Shown here: in pieces, positions 63,127-64,000 of the stretch
Layout: the number at the start of each line of letters is the position of its first letter
Numbering within the stretch: position 1 is the first letter of the stretch
Source of the DNA: an uncultured Bacteroidota bacterium
Lineage (GTDB): Bacteria > Bacteroidota > Bacteroidia > Flavobacteriales > Flavobacteriaceae
NCBI GenBank assembly: GCA_902626585.1
Contig: CACOGA010000002.1
Location: 1-64,000 of the forward strand
DNA length: 64,000 nucleotides
Direction: 5' to 3'
Notes under the pieces: generated by a model
What the model was told of the DNA's origin: nothing
Database searches by the model: none
The model's input: the letters and a program-made list of their open reading frames with translations, nothing else
Position numbers and translations under genes: made by a program

Positions 63127-64000
63127 TTGGAAGAAAAAGTCATTAAAATTGAAAATATTGACCCAAAAGATTTTTTTGGTCCACAAAACAAAAATATTAA
63201 GGTTTTAAAAAATAATTTCCCAAATTTAAAGATTGTTGCAAGGGGGAGTCAAATTAAGGCATACGGTAAATCTGAAGATCTTTCCGAATTAGAAATTAGA
63301 ATTAATAAAATTATTAATTATTTTTTAAAATATAATATTATCTCAGATAATGAAATTGAAACTCTCCTAACTAAATCAGATACTGAATTAGAAACATCTG
63401 CTGAAAGTCATAAGCCAATTCTACACGGTGTGAATGGTAGAATTATTAAAGCAAGAACCTTAAATCAAAGAAAAATAATTGACAGTGTAACCAACAACGA
63501 TATGGTGTTTGCTATAGGTCCTGCAGGTACCGGAAAAACATACACAGGAATAGCATTAGCAGTTAAAGCTTTAAAAAATAAAAATGTTAAAAGAATAATA
63601 TTGACAAGGCCAGCGATAGAAGCGGGCGAAAATTTAGGTTTTCTGCCTGGAGATCTCAAAGAAAAACTAGATCCATACATGCAACCTTTATATGATTCCT
63701 TGAAAGACATGATTCCATCTGAAAAACTAAAGAAATATATGGAGGATGAAGTCATTCAGATAGCTCCTTTAGCTTTTATGAGAGGGAGAACTCTTGATAA
63801 TGCATTTGTTATACTAGATGAAGGTCAAAATACGACACATTCACAAATGAAAATGTTTCTAACAAGAATGGGTAAGAATGCAAAATTTATCATAACTGGA
63901 GATCCTGGTCAAGTTGATTTACCAAGAAATACAATGTCTGGAATCAAAGAGGCTATATTAATCTTGAAAAATACTTCAGGTGTTGGTATTGTTCATTTAG
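63127..64000 (+). CDS. PhoH family P-loop ATPase/RNase, 5' part (truncated by window edge)
   Basis: 291 codons visible, frame open to the end. PhoH proteins are cytoplasmic ATPases linked to RNA metabolism and phosphate stress; the exact role is uncertain. Walker A is GPAGTGKT near residue 130; TRPAIEAGENLGFLPGDL and Walker B FVILDEGQNTTHSQMKMF, then ITGDPGQVDLP, all match. The N-terminal half (MEEKVIKIENIDP ... KIVARGSQIKAYG) is the family's KH-like region. Start is TTG at 63127. The C-terminus lies past 64000. Confidence 0.93.
   Translation, partial: MEEKVIKIENIDPKDFFGPQNKNIKVLKNNFPNLKIVARGSQIKAYGKSEDLSELEIRINKIINYFLKYNIISDNEIETLLTKSDTELETSAESHKPILHGVNGRIIKARTLNQRKIIDSVTNNDMVFAIGPAGTGKTYTGIALAVKALKNKNVKRIILTRPAIEAGENLGFLPGDLKEKLDPYMQPLYDSLKDMIPSEKLKKYMEDEVIQIAPLAFMRGRTLDNAFVILDEGQNTTHSQMKMFLTRMGKNAKFIITGDPGQVDLPRNTMSGIKEAILILKNTSGVGIVHL

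Noticed and set aside
1-64000. CRISPR array, transposon, prophage, integron or biosynthetic cluster
   Set aside because: No regularly spaced repeats, transposase, integrase, phage structural or large synthase genes were seen on either strand.

Overview
The window is an AT-rich, gene-dense chromosomal segment of a member of the Bacteroidota, most likely a marine-type Flavobacteriales with a compact genome. The evidence is two proteins with type IX secretion (T9SS) C-terminal sorting domains, a DUF4835/PorD-like gene, many lipoproteins, a Bacteroidota-type rpoZ, TAnnTTTG promoter elements instead of strong Shine-Dalgarno sites, and signal-peptidase-I substrates that all begin with Gln after cleavage. 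Species cannot be named from sequence alone. No tRNA, rRNA, CRISPR array, insertion sequence, prophage or integron was seen, and no gap between genes exceeds 300 bases.

Layout. 1-2.5 kb: 3' end of ligA and a 5'-nucleotidase split over two genes. 2.5-8.9 kb: a plus-strand run DUF6913, bamD, rpoZ, coaBC, porD-like, recN, fabI (outer-membrane assembly, transcription, CoA and lipid synthesis, repair). 9-11.8 kb: a 931-residue T9SS-exported modular protein with a strong terminator. 11.9-16.7 kb: glycosyltransferase, YbbR-like protein, coaE and a histidine kinase/response regulator pair. 16.7-20.7 kb: minus-strand operon Gfo/Idh oxidoreductase, 3-hydroxyacyl-CoA dehydrogenase, YggS, exonuclease, miaA. 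20.7-24.4 kb: pcm, smpB, a lipoprotein and glyA. 24.4-27 kb: a beta-helix lipoprotein and a glutaminyl cyclotransferase lipoprotein. 27-35 kb: SRP RNA, an SDR, transaldolase-like aldolase, ABC-F ATPase, pheT and recG. 35-43 kb: pcrA-like helicase, OmpA lipoprotein, glycosyltransferase, orphan HsdR-N nuclease-like protein, holA and a fused 2-oxoacid dehydrogenase E1. 43-53.7 kb: LOG-like protein, uvrA, ggt, glmM, acyltransferase, rhomboid, mnmE and a histone-deacetylase-family protein. 53.8-64 kb: DUF1028/T9SS protein, S9 peptidase, small membrane proteins, RidA, TauE/SafE, a secreted unknown, dnaN, a SAM hydrolase and the 5' part of phoH.

I found no new multi-gene defence, mobile or biosynthetic system; this is mainly core-genome housekeeping. 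The points worth attention are smaller. Two genes (the exonuclease and pcm) appear to start at ATT. Convergent genes almost always overlap or abut at their stop codons. Several promoters share a TTTGTTTAAC initiation region or carry palindromes. A glutaminyl cyclase is encoded alongside five exported proteins that all expose Gln after signal-peptide cleavage. An orphan PD-(D/E)xK-like gene lies divergent from holA.
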